Positions 48,671-57,872 of a stretch of DNA of 64,000 nt are shown here, piece by piece. The notes under the pieces are model-generated. The model was not told where the DNA came from. It was given only the letters and a program-made list of their open reading frames with translations, and did not search any database. The stretch is from Solibacillus sp. FSL W7-1464 (lineage in GTDB: Bacteria; Bacillota; Bacilli; Bacillales_A; Planococcaceae), in contig NZ_JBBORC010000001.1 in the NCBI RefSeq assembly GCF_038004425.1, positions 1,031,001 to 1,095,000 of the forward strand, given 5' to 3'. Position numbers and translations under genes: made by a program. Each line of letters opens with the position of its first letter. Positions within the stretch are counted from its first letter, which is position 1.

Positions 48671-49582
48671 ATGAACGGTATTTTGCCATTATGGAAAGAG
48701 CGCGGTATGACAAGTCATGACTGTGTGTTTAAGTTACGGAAAATATTGAAGACGAAAAAAGTAGGCCATACCGGGACACTTGATCCGGGGGTGGAAGGCG
48801 TCCTGCCGATCTGTATCGGTCAGGCAACACGTATCGCCGAATATTTAACAGATGCCGGCAAAACGTACGAGGCCGTTGTATCGATCGGACGCACGACAAC
48901 AACAGAAGATGCGGAAGGCGAAACAGTAGAGCAAAATACAGATTTCAAATCATTTACACGTGAAGATGTTTTACACGCACTTCAAACGCTGACTGGCGAA
49001 ATCGAACAAACGCCCCCGATGTTTTCCGCTGTAAAAGTGAACGGCAAAAGGCTTTACGAGTATGCAAGAGCAGGTCAAACAGTCGAGCGTCCGACACGTA
49101 AAATCACAATTTACGAGCTGGAGTTACTGGATGATGCCCAAACATTTGAAGGGGAAGAAGTGACGTTCTCGATCCGCATCAAATGTTCGAAAGGTACGTA
49201 TATTCGTACATTAGCCGTACAGATCGGTGAAGCATTAGGCTACCCTGCACATATGCATGAACTTGTACGAACAGCATCAGGCACATTCACAAAAGACAAT
49301 TGCTTCACATTGGCCGAAATCGCTGAAATGATGGAAGCCGGGGAGCAGGAGAAGTTCCTGTTGCCGGTTGAATATGCACTATCTGACTACCCATACGTCG
49401 AGATCACGGAAGACATTGAAAAGCAAATTTTTAATGGGCAAGTTCTCCCGATGCATACTTTATTAACGGAACATGATAAAATTGTATATGGTGTAGAGGG
49501 ACGAGCATTTGCGGTTTACATCGCCCATCCAACAAAAATTGGGCAAATGAAGCCGGATAAGATGTTTCCCGAAATTAATTAG
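48671..49582 (+). CDS. truB: tRNA pseudouridine-55 synthase
   Basis: TruB forms pseudouridine 55 in the T-loop of all tRNAs. The catalytic Asp lies in GHTGTLDPGVEGVLPICIG; the TPPMFSAVKVNGKRLYEYAR and CSKGTYIRTLA blocks are present. Length 303 matches. AAAGGAGCAAA precedes ATG 48671; ribF follows 10 bases after the stop. Confidence 0.97.
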   Translation: MNGILPLWKERGMTSHDCVFKLRKILKTKKVGHTGTLDPGVEGVLPICIGQATRIAEYLTDAGKTYEAVVSIGRTTTTEDAEGETVEQNTDFKSFTREDVLHALQTLTGEIEQTPPMFSAVKVNGKRLYEYARAGQTVERPTRKITIYELELLDDAQTFEGEEVTFSIRIKCSKGTYIRTLAVQIGEALGYPAHMHELVRTASGTFTKDNCFTLAEIAEMMEAGEQEKFLLPVEYALSDYPYVEITEDIEKQIFNGQVLPMHTLLTEHDKIVYGVEGRAFAVYIAHPTKIGQMKPDKMFPEIN

Positions 49583-49592
49583 GAGGCACGAG

Positions 49593-50543
49593 ATGAACGT
49601 TATTCATTTGAAATACCCCCATCAATTAGCACAGGAAATAGAAAAAGAGGCGTACTCATTAGCAATCGGATTTTTTGATGGGGTACATAAAGGACATCAG
49701 GCGGTTATTGAAGCGGCAAAGCAAAAAGCCGAGCAGCTGAATATTAAAAGTGCCGTGATGACATTTGATCCGCATCCATCGATTGTATTGGGGAGACGTA
49801 ATGAAAAAGTGTTTTACATTACGCCACTTTCACAAAAAATAGATACACTGAAAAAATTGAATATCGATACAGTATTTGTTGTGAACTTCACGTCAGATTT
49901 CGCAAAGCTTACACCGGAAGAATTCATTAAGTATTTTATCGTAGATTTAAATGTCCAGCATGTAACGGCAGGCTTTGACTTCTCATTTGGCGCATACGGC
50001 AAAGGCAATATGGAGCTGATGGAACAACTTGCTAACGGACGGTATGGTGTCACGGCAATCGAAAAACAGCAGGATGCAGTCGAAAAAATCAGCTCAACAC
50101 GTATTCGCCAAGCATTGCAGGACGGGGAAATGGAGCAGGCTCGTAATCTATTAGGACGTGCATTTGAAGTGCCGGGAATCGTCGTCCACGGAGATAAGCG
50201 CGGACGGACAATGGGTTTCCCGACAGCGAATGTCCAGGCGATGGAAGGCTGCTACATACCGGCAACGGGTGTGTATGCTGTGAAAATTTTGGTTCAGAAT
50301 AAATGGTATGACGGTGTTTGTAATGTAGGGTATAAACCGACATTCAATAACCCGGAAGAAAAGCAGCTGTCGATTGAAGTGCATATTTTAAATTTCAATA
50401 AAAATATTTATGGTGAAGAGGTCGTTGTCGGCTGGTATAAACGTATCCGCAGCGAACGGAAATTTAACGGCATCGAAGCGTTGATTGAACAAATTGAATT
50501 GGACAAACAGCAGGCGATCGCTTATTTTGAACAACTGCGCTAA
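49593..50543 (+). CDS. ribF: Bifunctional riboflavin kinase/FAD synthetase
   Basis: RibF converts riboflavin to FMN and then FAD. The 316-residue product has the N-terminal adenylyltransferase half (LAIGFFDGVHKGHQAVIE, VMTFDPHPS, ISSTRIRQAL) and the C-terminal kinase half (GRTMGFPTANV, TGVYAVKI). AGGAGGCACG precedes ATG 49593. Operon with truB. Confidence 0.97.
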   Translation: MNVIHLKYPHQLAQEIEKEAYSLAIGFFDGVHKGHQAVIEAAKQKAEQLNIKSAVMTFDPHPSIVLGRRNEKVFYITPLSQKIDTLKKLNIDTVFVVNFTSDFAKLTPEEFIKYFIVDLNVQHVTAGFDFSFGAYGKGNMELMEQLANGRYGVTAIEKQQDAVEKISSTRIRQALQDGEMEQARNLLGRAFEVPGIVVHGDKRGRTMGFPTANVQAMEGCYIPATGVYAVKILVQNKWYDGVCNVGYKPTFNNPEEKQLSIEVHILNFNKNIYGEEVVVGWYKRIRSERKFNGIEALIEQIELDKQQAIAYFEQLR

Positions 50544-50547
50544 ATAG

Positions 50548-50577
50548 TTGCGCATCCATAAACAATTATGGTACTAT
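50548..50577 (+). promoter_or_regulatory. Promoter of rpsO
   Basis: TTGCGC (50548-50553), 18 bases, TACTAT (50572-50577), with an extended TGG before the -10. It starts four bases after the ribF stop. Confidence 0.6.
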
Positions 50578-50679
50578 TCACTAGTACGAAATTCTCGTAT
50601 GAACCTTAGCTCGGCTTTACGCAACTCCAGCGACTGCTGTGCTATTGGGGATATTTTAATTATTAGGAGGTCATTTAAA
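50578..50679 (+). promoter_or_regulatory. rpsO (S15) 5' leader
   Basis: An approximately 95-nt leader with hairpins TACGA-AATTC-TCGTA (about 50583-50597) and CAGC-GACT-GCTG (about 50628-50639), before the TTAGGAGG ribosome site. S15 autoregulates through leader structures in several bacteria, including Geobacillus; a comparable role here is inference. Confidence 0.4.
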
Positions 50680-50949
50680 ATGGCAATTACACAACAACGT
50701 AAAAACGAAATTATCGCTGAGTACCGCGTACACGAAACAGATACTGGTTCTCCAGAAGTACAAGTAGCTGTATTAACTGCGGAAATTAACGCTTTAAACG
50801 CTCACTTATCTACTCACAAAAAAGATTTCCACTCTCAACGCGGTCTTCTTAAAATGGTAGGTAAACGTCGTCATTTATTAAAATATTTACGTGAAAACGA
50901 CGTAGCTCGTTACCGTGAATTAATTACTAAACTTGGATTACGTCGCTAA
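50680..50949 (+). CDS. rpsO: 30S ribosomal protein S15
   Basis: S15 binds the 16S central domain early in assembly. ATG 50680 after TTAGGAGGTC gives 89 residues, exactly the family length, starting [15 protein letters not shown] and ending [10 protein letters not shown]. Upstream in-frame codons from 50548 are leader, not protein. Confidence 0.98.
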   Translation: MAITQQRKNEIIAEYRVHETDTGSPEVQVAVLTAEINALNAHLSTHKKDFHSQRGLLKMVGKRRHLLKYLRENDVARYRELITKLGLRR

Positions 50950-50968
50950 TACGTCGATAGTCTGACAA

Positions 50969-50998
50969 TAAAAAGCGGGATTTTTCCCGCTTTTTATT
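50969..50998 (+). terminator. Intrinsic terminator of rpsO
   Basis: AATAAAAAGCGGGA and TCCCGCTTTTTATT form a near-perfect stem with T-rich loop and tail. Confidence 0.9.
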
Positions 50999-51010
50999 AT
51001 GTTTGAAAAG

Positions 51011-51108
51011 ATTTTGCTTTCCGAATCAATGGTGCGATGTTTAACTTCTTTGAGCAGGTGTCGATACGCCTGTTGAAAGAAGTTAAACCATTGCTGGAAA
51101 GCCAAAAT
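51011..51108. repeat. 98-nt imperfect palindrome between rpsO and pnp
   Basis: From outside in, GCTTTCC pairs with GGAAAGC, CAATGG with CCATTG, GTTTAACTTCTTT with AAAGAAGTTAAAC (13 bp perfect), and GCAGGTG with CGCCTGT-like bases around a TCGATA apex. Short bulges separate the blocks. It contains no reading frame and lies upstream of the pnp promoter, so it is not in the pnp leader. It could be a small folded RNA or a miniature element. Confidence 0.7.
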
Positions 51109-51164
51109 ATTTTATTGAATTTATCGATATTTAGATCAAAAAATTTAGCATAGAAAACGCTTTT

Positions 51165-51195
51165 TTGATACACTAACTATGGTACATAATATGAT
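51165..51195 (+). promoter_or_regulatory. Promoter of pnp
   Basis: TTGATA (51165-51170) followed by an AT-rich -10 region; TAATAT (51187-51192) is at 16 bases and TATGAT (51190-51195) at 19. About 40 bases before the start codon. Confidence 0.55.
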
Positions 51196-51230
51196 ACGTA
51201 GAGTGTTTCAATAAGAAAGGGGTTCATTTA

Positions 51231-53345
51231 ATGAACGAAAAAAAGGTCTTTTCGTATGAATGGGCAGGCCGTCCACTAGTAGTAGAAGTAGGACAGCTGG
51301 CAAAACAAGCAAACGGCGCTGCAATGATCCGCTACGGCGAAACAGCAGTTCTAGCTACGGCAACAATGTCAAAACAACCGAAAGCATTAGATTTCTTCCC
51401 GTTAACAGTTAACTTTGAAGAACGTCTTTATGCAGCAGGTAAAATCCCTGGTGGTTTCATTAAACGTGAAGGACGTCCATCAGAAGCGGCAGTATTAACT
51501 TCTCGTCTAATCGACCGTCCAATCCGTCCAATGTTCCCGGATGGTTTCCGTAATGAAGTACAATCAATTTTAATGGTTATGTCAAATGATTCAAACTGCC
51601 CTGCTGATGTAGCGGCAATGTTTGGTTCTTCATTATCATTGGCAATTTCCGATATTCCATTCGACGGACCGATTGCAGGTGTACATGTAGGATATATCGA
51701 CGGAGAATTCGTTGTGAACCCGACTGTTGAACAATCGGCAAAATCGACTGTTCACTTAACAGTAGCCGGTAACAAAGACGCGATTAACATGGTAGAAGCA
51801 GGTGCTTTGGAAGTAACTGAAGATATTATGCTTGAAGCGATTATGTTCGGTCATGAAGAAATTAAAAAGTTAATTGCTTTCCAAGAGCAAATTATTGCTG
51901 AAGTCGGTAAAGAAAAACTAGAAGTAACATTATATGAATTGGATGCAGACTTAACAGCAGCGATCAAAGCTGAATGTGAAGCTGATATGAATACAGCGAT
52001 CCAGACAGTGGACAAGCAATTACGCCAAGAAAATATTACAGCAGTAAAAACACGTGTTATCGAATCATATGAAGCTAAGGAAGCTGACGATGAGACGATG
52101 AAACAAGTGAATGCTATTTTAGATAAAATGGTTAAAGACGAAGTGCGTCGTCTAATTACAGAAGATAAAGTGCGTCCGGATGGTCGTAAACAAGATGAAA
52201 TCCGTGCATTATCTTCTGAAGTGGATTTATTGCCACGTGCACACGGTTCAGCATTATTCACACGTGGACAAACGCAAGCATTATCAATTTGTACTTTAGG
52301 TGCTTTAGGTGACGTTCAAATTATTGACGGCTTAGGTATTGAAGAGTCAAAACGCTGGATGCACCACTATAACTTCCCTCAATTCTCAGTTGGGGAAACA
52401 GGCCGTTACGGTAGCCCGGGCCGTCGTGAAATCGGTCACGGTGCATTAGGTGAGCGTGCGATTTTAGCGGTAATGCCAACAGAAGAGGAATTCCCGTATG
52501 CAATCCGTTGCGTATCGGAAGTATTGGAATCAAACGGTTCTACTTCACAAGCATCGATCTGTGCATCAACAATGGCACTTATGGCTGCAGGTGTGCCAAT
52601 TAAAGCACCGGTTGCAGGTATTGCAATGGGTCTTGTTAAAAAAGGCGAACACTATACAGTATTATCGGATATCCAAGGTATGGAAGACCACCTTGGTGAC
52701 ATGGACTTTAAAGTGGCAGGTACAGCTAAAGGTGTAACAGCACTTCAAATGGACATTAAAATCGATGGTCTGTCTCGTGATATTTTAGAAGAAGCGTTAA
52801 CTCAGGCGAAAATCGGCCGTATGCACATTTTAGAGCATATGATGTCAACGATTTCAGAGTCTCGCACTTCATTATCACAATACGCACCAAAAATCGTTTC
52901 AATCAAAATTAATCCTGACAAAATCCGCGACGTAATCGGACCGGGTGGTAAAGTAATCAATAAAATTATTGATGAAACAGGCGTTAAAATTGATACAGAA
53001 CAAGATGGTACAATTTACATCGCTTCAGCTGATGAAGCAATGATTAACCGTGCTAAAGAAATGATCGAATCAATCGTACGCGAAGCTAAAGTAGGCGAGT
53101 ACTACATGGCAACAGTAAGACGCATTGAAAAATTCGGTGCTTTCTGTGAAATCTTCCCAGGCAAAGACGGCTTACTGCACATTTCTGAAATTCAGGAAGA
53201 ACGTACGAAAGAAGTGGAAGACGTATTAAAACTTGGTGATGAATTACTTGTGAAATGTATCGAGATCGACAAGCAAGGTCGCGTAAACTTATCACGTAAA
53301 GTAGTAATCAAAGAAGAAAAAGAGCGCGCGGAACAAGGAAAATAA
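51231..53345 (+). CDS. pnp: Polyribonucleotide nucleotidyltransferase (PNPase)
   Basis: PNPase degrades RNA 3' to 5' by phosphorolysis. The 704-residue product has two RNase PH domains ([60 protein letters not shown]), a KH domain ([19 protein letters not shown]) and an S1 domain ([20 protein letters not shown]). GAAAGGGG precedes ATG 51231. Confidence 0.98.
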   Translation: MNEKKVFSYEWAGRPLVVEVGQLAKQANGAAMIRYGETAVLATATMSKQPKALDFFPLTVNFEERLYAAGKIPGGFIKREGRPSEAAVLTSRLIDRPIRPMFPDGFRNEVQSILMVMSNDSNCPADVAAMFGSSLSLAISDIPFDGPIAGVHVGYIDGEFVVNPTVEQSAKSTVHLTVAGNKDAINMVEAGALEVTEDIMLEAIMFGHEEIKKLIAFQEQIIAEVGKEKLEVTLYELDADLTAAIKAECEADMNTAIQTVDKQLRQENITAVKTRVIESYEAKEADDETMKQVNAILDKMVKDEVRRLITEDKVRPDGRKQDEIRALSSEVDLLPRAHGSALFTRGQTQALSICTLGALGDVQIIDGLGIEESKRWMHHYNFPQFSVGETGRYGSPGRREIGHGALGERAILAVMPTEEEFPYAIRCVSEVLESNGSTSQASICASTMALMAAGVPIKAPVAGIAMGLVKKGEHYTVLSDIQGMEDHLGDMDFKVAGTAKGVTALQMDIKIDGLSRDILEEALTQAKIGRMHILEHMMSTISESRTSLSQYAPKIVSIKINPDKIRDVIGPGGKVINKIIDETGVKIDTEQDGTIYIASADEAMINRAKEMIESIVREAKVGEYYMATVRRIEKFGAFCEIFPGKDGLLHISEIQEERTKEVEDVLKLGDELLVKCIEIDKQGRVNLSRKVVIKEEKERAEQGK

Positions 53346-53370
53346 TTGTTTCCAGGCGTTTATAAAAAGG

Positions 53371-53404
53371 GAGGTTGTACACTACTGTACAGCCTCTTTT
53401 TTAA
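53371..53404 (+). terminator. Intrinsic terminator of pnp
   Basis: GAGGTTGTAC (53371-53380) and GTACAGCCTC (53387-53396) form a 10-bp stem followed by TTTTTTT. Confidence 0.9.
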
Positions 53405-53431
53405 ATAACTTATGGAATGAATGCTAAGGGC

Positions 53432-53474
53432 GTCACATCGTGTGACAACGCGTTTGTGATCAATATCCTGTTGG
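53432..53474 (+). repeat. Twin-hairpin repeat, copy 3
   Basis: Hairpin 1 is GTCAC-ATCGT-GTGAC (53432-53446). The 13-base linker AACGCGTTTGTGA is nearly identical to copy 1. Hairpin 2 is TCAAT-ATCCT-GTTGG (53460-53474, two G-U pairs). AATGCTAA precedes it, as in copy 1. A GCGGAAAGCATCCGCC block related to the 27.5-kb repeat follows at about 53506. Confidence 0.75.
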
Positions 53475-53640
53475 CCACCGGGCATTTAGTTGGTAGCCAT
53501 GCCCGCGGAAAGCATCCGCCGTAACGGAGCAGAACGGCTCAAAAAGAAAGTTTTTTTCATCCCCGACTATTGGTGAAGAGTCATACTACGATTTATTAAG
53601 TCATACTTATAGTTTACTAGCCGAAATAAAGGAGAAATTT

Positions 53641-54867
53641 ATGGTACAAGTAATTACAGCAAAAAATGGCGTGCGCATCGTTACCGAGCAAATGCCGCAT
53701 GTCCGGTCATTATCGGTCGGCATTTGGGTCAATGCAGGCTCACGCTATGAAACAAAAGAAGAAAATGGGATTACCCATTTCATCGAGCATATGCTATTCA
53801 AAGGAACAAAAAACCGTACAGCCCGTCAAATCGCGGAAGAGTTCGACCGCATCGGCGGAGAGATCAATGCCTTCACATCGAAGGAACATACATGCTATTA
53901 CGCGAAAGTGCTGGATCATCGCGGGGAGCTCGCAATCGATATCTTGTCCGATATGTTCTTTAACTCCTTATTTGCAAAAGAAGAAATTGAACGCGAACGC
54001 CAAGTTGTCCTTGAAGAAATTTATATGAGCGAAGACGATCCGGCAGATGACGTCCACGAAAAATTATGGAGTGTCATGTTCCCGGAAGATGCGCTGGGCC
54101 GTCCGATTTTAGGAACACCGGAAACGCTGGCAACATTCGATGAAGAAATGATCCGAGGGTATATGGCGAAACATTACGGCCCTCAAAATGTAGTCATTTC
54201 GATTGCAGGGAATATTGAAGAGCATTTACTGGAAAAAGTGGAAGCATTATTCGGAAACTATGAAGCAAGTGAAGAATCAATAGTTTCAAAACCGTCTTAT
54301 CCGGTATTTACACCAGGCGAAGTTGAAAAATTACGTGATACCGAACAGGCGCATATCGCCATTTCATTTCCGGCCATTGCGGTAAAAGATCCGAAAATGT
54401 ACAGCTTTATTGCGTTGAATAATATTATCGGCGGCAATATGAGTTCACGACTGTTCCAGGAAATACGTGAAGAGCGCGGCTTGGCGTATTCTGTATTCAG
54501 CTACCAGTCGAGCTATGAAGATGTCGGGACGTTTACGATTTATGCGTCGGCATCAAAACAAAACCTGGATGCATTGAAGCAGCAGATTGACCAGACGTTA
54601 TTTGACCTTGTGGCAGGAGGGGTAACGGAAACCGAGCTTGACAATGCGAAGGAGCAGCTAAAGGGCGGCTTCGTTTTAGGCCTTGAAGGAACGGAAGACT
54701 TTATGAACCGTAACGGAGTCAATGAACTGATCCATCAAAGTCATCGTTCAGTCGATGAAGTGCTGGCTAAAATCGATGCCATTTCGATGGAAACGATCGA
54801 TGAGTTGATTACACAGATTCTATTATCCGAACCGGCCATTGCGATTATCGGACCGGAAAACGAATAA
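53641..54867 (+). CDS. mlpA: M16 family zinc peptidase (YmxG/MlpA)
   Basis: A 408-residue pitrilysin-family peptidase with the inverted zinc motif HFIEH (residues about 49-53) and the downstream Glu in RQVVLEEIYMSEDD. It matches YmxG/MlpA, a processing-peptidase-like protein encoded after pnp in Bacillus. ATG 53641 has an AAAGGAGAAA site. The polysaccharide deacetylase gene (ylxY) that separates it from pnp in B. subtilis is absent. Confidence 0.94.
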   Translation: MVQVITAKNGVRIVTEQMPHVRSLSVGIWVNAGSRYETKEENGITHFIEHMLFKGTKNRTARQIAEEFDRIGGEINAFTSKEHTCYYAKVLDHRGELAIDILSDMFFNSLFAKEEIERERQVVLEEIYMSEDDPADDVHEKLWSVMFPEDALGRPILGTPETLATFDEEMIRGYMAKHYGPQNVVISIAGNIEEHLLEKVEALFGNYEASEESIVSKPSYPVFTPGEVEKLRDTEQAHIAISFPAIAVKDPKMYSFIALNNIIGGNMSSRLFQEIREERGLAYSVFSYQSSYEDVGTFTIYASASKQNLDALKQQIDQTLFDLVAGGVTETELDNAKEQLKGGFVLGLEGTEDFMNRNGVNELIHQSHRSVDEVLAKIDAISMETIDELITQILLSEPAIAIIGPENE

Positions 54868-54871
54868 CGAA

Positions 54872-54912
54872 AAGGACAGCGCATGCTAACTACTAGCCCG
54901 CGCTGTCTTTTT
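54872..54912. terminator. Bidirectional terminator between mlpA and the ABC cassette
   Basis: GACAGCGC (54875-54882) pairs with GCGCTGTC (54900-54907), with AAAAG before and TTTTTAAA after, so it can serve both converging genes. Confidence 0.85.
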
Positions 54913-55531
54913 AAAATTCGGCTGCCTGGAATTTTATGATGGCTGTTTTAAAGTAGCGATAATAAACAATCAATCCTAAAATAGGAACAATCGCTGCGCC
55001 CAGCAGTTTGAGATCTACAATACTCAGTAAAACCATAAACAAAATGTGAGCAAATAAAAAGATCAGAAAATAACCGATAATTGTCCAAACCGATATGCTT
55101 TTCGTACCCTTTGTCGGATCACTTAAATAGTTTTTCAGCATCGAGCCGATAGAAGCAATGCCGGCAGCAAAGACGATTGAAATCAGTGAAAGTTCAAAAC
55201 TGCTCATCTGGTTATTTAAATATAAATAACCTTGATAAATCCCGATTGGAATCGTAATGATAAGCAAAAGAAGCAAACTGAAGAGAAATAAACTTTTGAC
55301 TATGTCCTTTGGATCAATCGGCATGATCCGTAAGCGTTTCATAAAATGGTTTTCGAGCAAGTAGCTAGTACCTAAAGCAGGAGACAAAGCTAAAAAGTAG
55401 AGTGTCAGAAAGCCTAAATTAACTTCTTTAATGATCAGCCACTGAATCCCTGTCATTAATAAAATGAAGAAAAAAGCGGCGATGAATAGTTTTTTCGATA
55501 AATGAAAGTGCATTTTAAGCAGTGCAATCAT
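54911..55531 (-). CDS. ABC transporter permease, second subunit
   Basis: A 206-residue integral membrane protein with about six hydrophobic segments (for example FIAAFFFILLMTGIQWLII and ILFMVLLSIVDLKLLGAAIV). No family signature was recognised. It starts within the stop of the upstream permease (ATGA), and the cassette order regulator-ATPase-permease-permease resembles the YtrA-type operons. Substrate unknown. Confidence 0.8.
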   Translation of the reverse strand: MIALLKMHFHLSKKLFIAAFFFILLMTGIQWLIIKEVNLGFLTLYFLALSPALGTSYLLENHFMKRLRIMPIDPKDIVKSLFLFSLLLLLIITIPIGIYQGYLYLNNQMSSFELSLISIVFAAGIASIGSMLKNYLSDPTKGTKSISVWTIIGYFLIFLFAHILFMVLLSIVDLKLLGAAIVPILGLIVYYRYFKTAIIKFQAAEF

Positions 55532-56124
55532 AGGACATCCCTCCTGTATTCACGAAAGTAAGTGATGCATGCGGCAATGATGAGAAGAAATAATAAAACA
55601 AAGAATACTATAATGCTCTGAAAAGTAGCCAGCGTTTCAAAGAGTGATAAAAATTGTGTAAATGCTACTGGAATAAAAACGATGGACAGGTTTACAAAGT
55701 AGCCGAATTTCACACGACGTATGAGCAGAAAAATAGTAATAATAGAAAAACTGACACCAAAGCTTAACACCAGCTGTTTGACGGAAGGTAAAACAAGCTG
55801 CCGCTCCAGCAATGTTTGAATAACGGTCGTTGCCGCGAGTGTATAAAGGTTATAGTATAGTGTGTATCGTCCTAAAAAAGAGAGATCCACAATGAAATAA
55901 GTCTTTTTGGAAACCGGAAATAAGCTTGTCATGACGAGCTCGCTTTCCCGCATATCCAAATAAGTCGCACAGAGCGCTGTAATACTGATGGACAGTATAA
56001 AGTACGCAGCCGATTCTGCACCTTCAAACAGCAAGGGAAGGCCGAAAAAAGAAGCGGCAACAGGTATAAACAAAATCCAGGAAGCCAATTTCTGTTCGTA
56101 ATAATGAAGGAACATTTTTCTCAT
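55528..56124 (-). CDS. ABC transporter permease, first subunit
   Basis: A 198-residue protein with six likely membrane helices, beginning MRKMFLHYYEQKLASWILF. Starts within the ATPase stop codon (TAATG). Its hydrophobic pattern matches ABC-2-type permease subunits, but sequence similarity cannot be judged by eye. It should pair with the second permease and the ATPase. Confidence 0.8.
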   Translation of the reverse strand: MRKMFLHYYEQKLASWILFIPVAASFFGLPLLFEGAESAAYFILSISITALCATYLDMRESELVMTSLFPVSKKTYFIVDLSFLGRYTLYYNLYTLAATTVIQTLLERQLVLPSVKQLVLSFGVSFSIITIFLLIRRVKFGYFVNLSIVFIPVAFTQFLSLFETLATFQSIIVFFVLLFLLIIAACITYFREYRRDVL

Positions 56125-56972
56125 TATTTCCGCCCCTTTACGAAGAACAGCATCAGATCATCAATCGTCGGTTTATGCAGTTCAATAACTGGATTTACAA
56201 ACTCCCGCATGACCAAGTATTCGATGCCAAATACATAATCCCGTTTACCGATAATCGCATGATCCGGTATAACTTTCGATTCTTCAAGGGATCCTTTCCA
56301 AATTCCGTAACCGTAAAGCAAATCGTCTTTATTTTCACTGAACAGAATTTCGCCGTCATGGATAAATGTAATCGTATCCGCGATTTTCTCTAAATCCGTT
56401 GTAATATGCGAAGAAAAGAGAATGGCATGATCTTCCTGTTCCATGAAGTTTTGAAGCATACCGAGCACTTCATCGCGCACGATCGGGTCAAGACCGCTCG
56501 TTGGTTCATCAAGCAGCAAAAGTTTCGGCCGGTGCCCCAATGCAAGTGAAAGAGCGAGCTTCATTTTCGTTCCTTTGGACATCGTTTTGATTTTGTCGTA
56601 CTTCGGCACATCCAGCTGCTCCAGCAACTCATCAAAATAAGGACGGTCCCAAGTAGGATACACATTTCCGTACAGCACATCGAGCTCCTTTGGGGTGAAG
56701 CTTTCCGGTATATGCAGTTCATCAAATACAACCCCGATTTGCCCCTTCAGCTCCACTTCATGTTCGATATGATCTTTCCCAAATAAAAGAATTTCGCCGT
56801 CAACTTTTTTCAGCAAATTTAAAATCAGTTTGATCGTCGTTGATTTCCCGGCACCGTTTTGTCCGATAAAGCCGGCAATTGTCCCGCTCTCAACGGTGAA
56901 CGAAATATTATTTAAACGGAACTTTTTGAATTGCTTCGAAACATTTTTAACTTCAATTGCGTTCATCATCAT
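56124..56972 (-). CDS. ABC transporter ATP-binding protein (YtrB-like)
   Basis: The 282-residue ATPase has Walker A (GFIGQNGAGKSTTIKL), a signature loop written TMSKGTKMKLALSLAL (Lys where LSGGQ usually has Gly), Walker B (LLLLDEPTSGLDP) and the switch His in LFSSHITTDLEKI. Three consecutive ATG codons (56972, 56969, 56966) follow TTGGAGGAAT; the first overlaps the regulator stop. It energises export or import by the two permeases; the substrate cannot be told from sequence. Antibiotic- or envelope-stress-related roles are common in this family. Confidence 0.9.
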   Translation of the reverse strand: MMMNAIEVKNVSKQFKKFRLNNISFTVESGTIAGFIGQNGAGKSTTIKLILNLLKKVDGEILLFGKDHIEHEVELKGQIGVVFDELHIPESFTPKELDVLYGNVYPTWDRPYFDELLEQLDVPKYDKIKTMSKGTKMKLALSLALGHRPKLLLLDEPTSGLDPIVRDEVLGMLQNFMEQEDHAILFSSHITTDLEKIADTITFIHDGEILFSENKDDLLYGYGIWKGSLEESKVIPDHAIIGKRDYVFGIEYLVMREFVNPVIELHKPTIDDLMLFFVKGRK

Positions 56973-57349
56973 TCCTCCAATAGTAAATCGAGTAAGTCAT
57001 GCAGTTCCGCTTTCGGCATATTTGCCGTTTTGGCGATGAATACCGCTTTCGTGAAATGTACTTCAATTTGGCGGATCAGCTCTTCACGCAGGAAATCCTG
57101 ATTGCGCTCCGATACATAGCTGCCTTTACCGGCGATTGTGACGATAAAGCCATCCCGTTCCAAATCGGCATACGCCCGCTTTGTTGTCATGACACTGATT
57201 TTCAATTCTTTCGCCAACGCCCTTATAGAAGGCAGGGCATCACCTGTCAGCAGCTTGCCTGTCAAAATGGCCTGTTTTAACTGGTCGGTAATTTGTTCAT
57301 AAATAGGCTTTTCACTGTTATTGCTCAATTTGATAATCAATTGTTTCAC
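56969..57349 (-). CDS. GntR-family (YtrA subfamily) transcriptional regulator
   Basis: A 126-residue regulator with an N-terminal winged helix (KPIYEQITDQLKQAILTG, SIRALAKELKISVMTTKRAY, GFIVTIAGKGSYVSE) and a very short C-terminal dimerisation tail, the YtrA-type layout. It is the first gene of the cassette, and a palindrome overlaps its promoter, so autorepression is likely. In B. subtilis YtrA represses an ABC operon induced by cell-wall antibiotics; extension to this cassette is inference. Confidence 0.9.
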   Translation of the reverse strand: MKQLIIKLSNNSEKPIYEQITDQLKQAILTGKLLTGDALPSIRALAKELKISVMTTKRAYADLERDGFIVTIAGKGSYVSERNQDFLREELIRQIEVHFTKAVFIAKTANMPKAELHDLLDLLLEE

Positions 57350-57364
57350 CTCACATGATCAAAC

Positions 57365-57405
57365 TGTATATACACAGTATACACAGATGTGGCAGATTTT
57401 GTCTA
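57365..57405 (-). promoter_or_regulatory. Promoter and operator of the GntR/ABC cassette
   Basis: On the - strand, TAGACA (57405-57400), 18 bases, TATACT (57381-57376). TGTATA (57365-57370) and TATACA (57378-57383) form a 6-7-6 inverted repeat covering the -10 box, a fitting site for a GntR dimer. The binding assignment is inference. Confidence 0.6.
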
Positions 57406-57599
57406 TCGAAAATTCTGCAAAATTAATTTTTGTTGGAATGGTTTATAATTAAGAGTAATTTCTACCTTTATTAATGCGAACAATGGCTATGTGACCCGCT
57501 GCCTGCGAATAGGTCCTTTAAACTTAAATGATGAACCATTTCACTTCTGCCAAAGTTGATGCATATAGTAATGTAGGCTCTTACAAGAGGAGGGATGCA

Positions 57600-57872
57600 A
57601 TGCTTTTATCAGAGCTCGCTGAAAAAGAACTGATCGAAATGGAAAACGGTGTTCGATATGGATTTTTAGCTGAGACGGAATGTATTTTTGATGCCAAAAC
57701 AGGGAAGATTGCCGGATTTGAAATGCCGGCGCAAATGGTGAAAATGCCGTTCCAAAAGAAAAAGACCGGGATGGTAAAATATATTCCTTGGAGTGAAATT
57801 ATTTTAATCGGGGAAGACCGGGTATTATTTCAAAAAACAACATCGACATTGAAGCATGCCAATGATGACTGA
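57600..57872 (+). CDS. ymxH: YlmC/YmxH family sporulation protein (PRC-barrel)
   Basis: A 90-residue PRC-barrel-like protein beginning MLLSELAEKELIEMENG. ATG 57600 follows AAGAGGAGGG; codons upstream from 57528 are non-coding. In Bacillus it lies next to the dipicolinate genes. Function unclear. Its 3' end overlaps dpaA by 17 bases. Confidence 0.85.
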   Translation: MLLSELAEKELIEMENGVRYGFLAETECIFDAKTGKIAGFEMPAQMVKMPFQKKKTGMVKYIPWSEIILIGEDRVLFQKTTSTLKHANDD

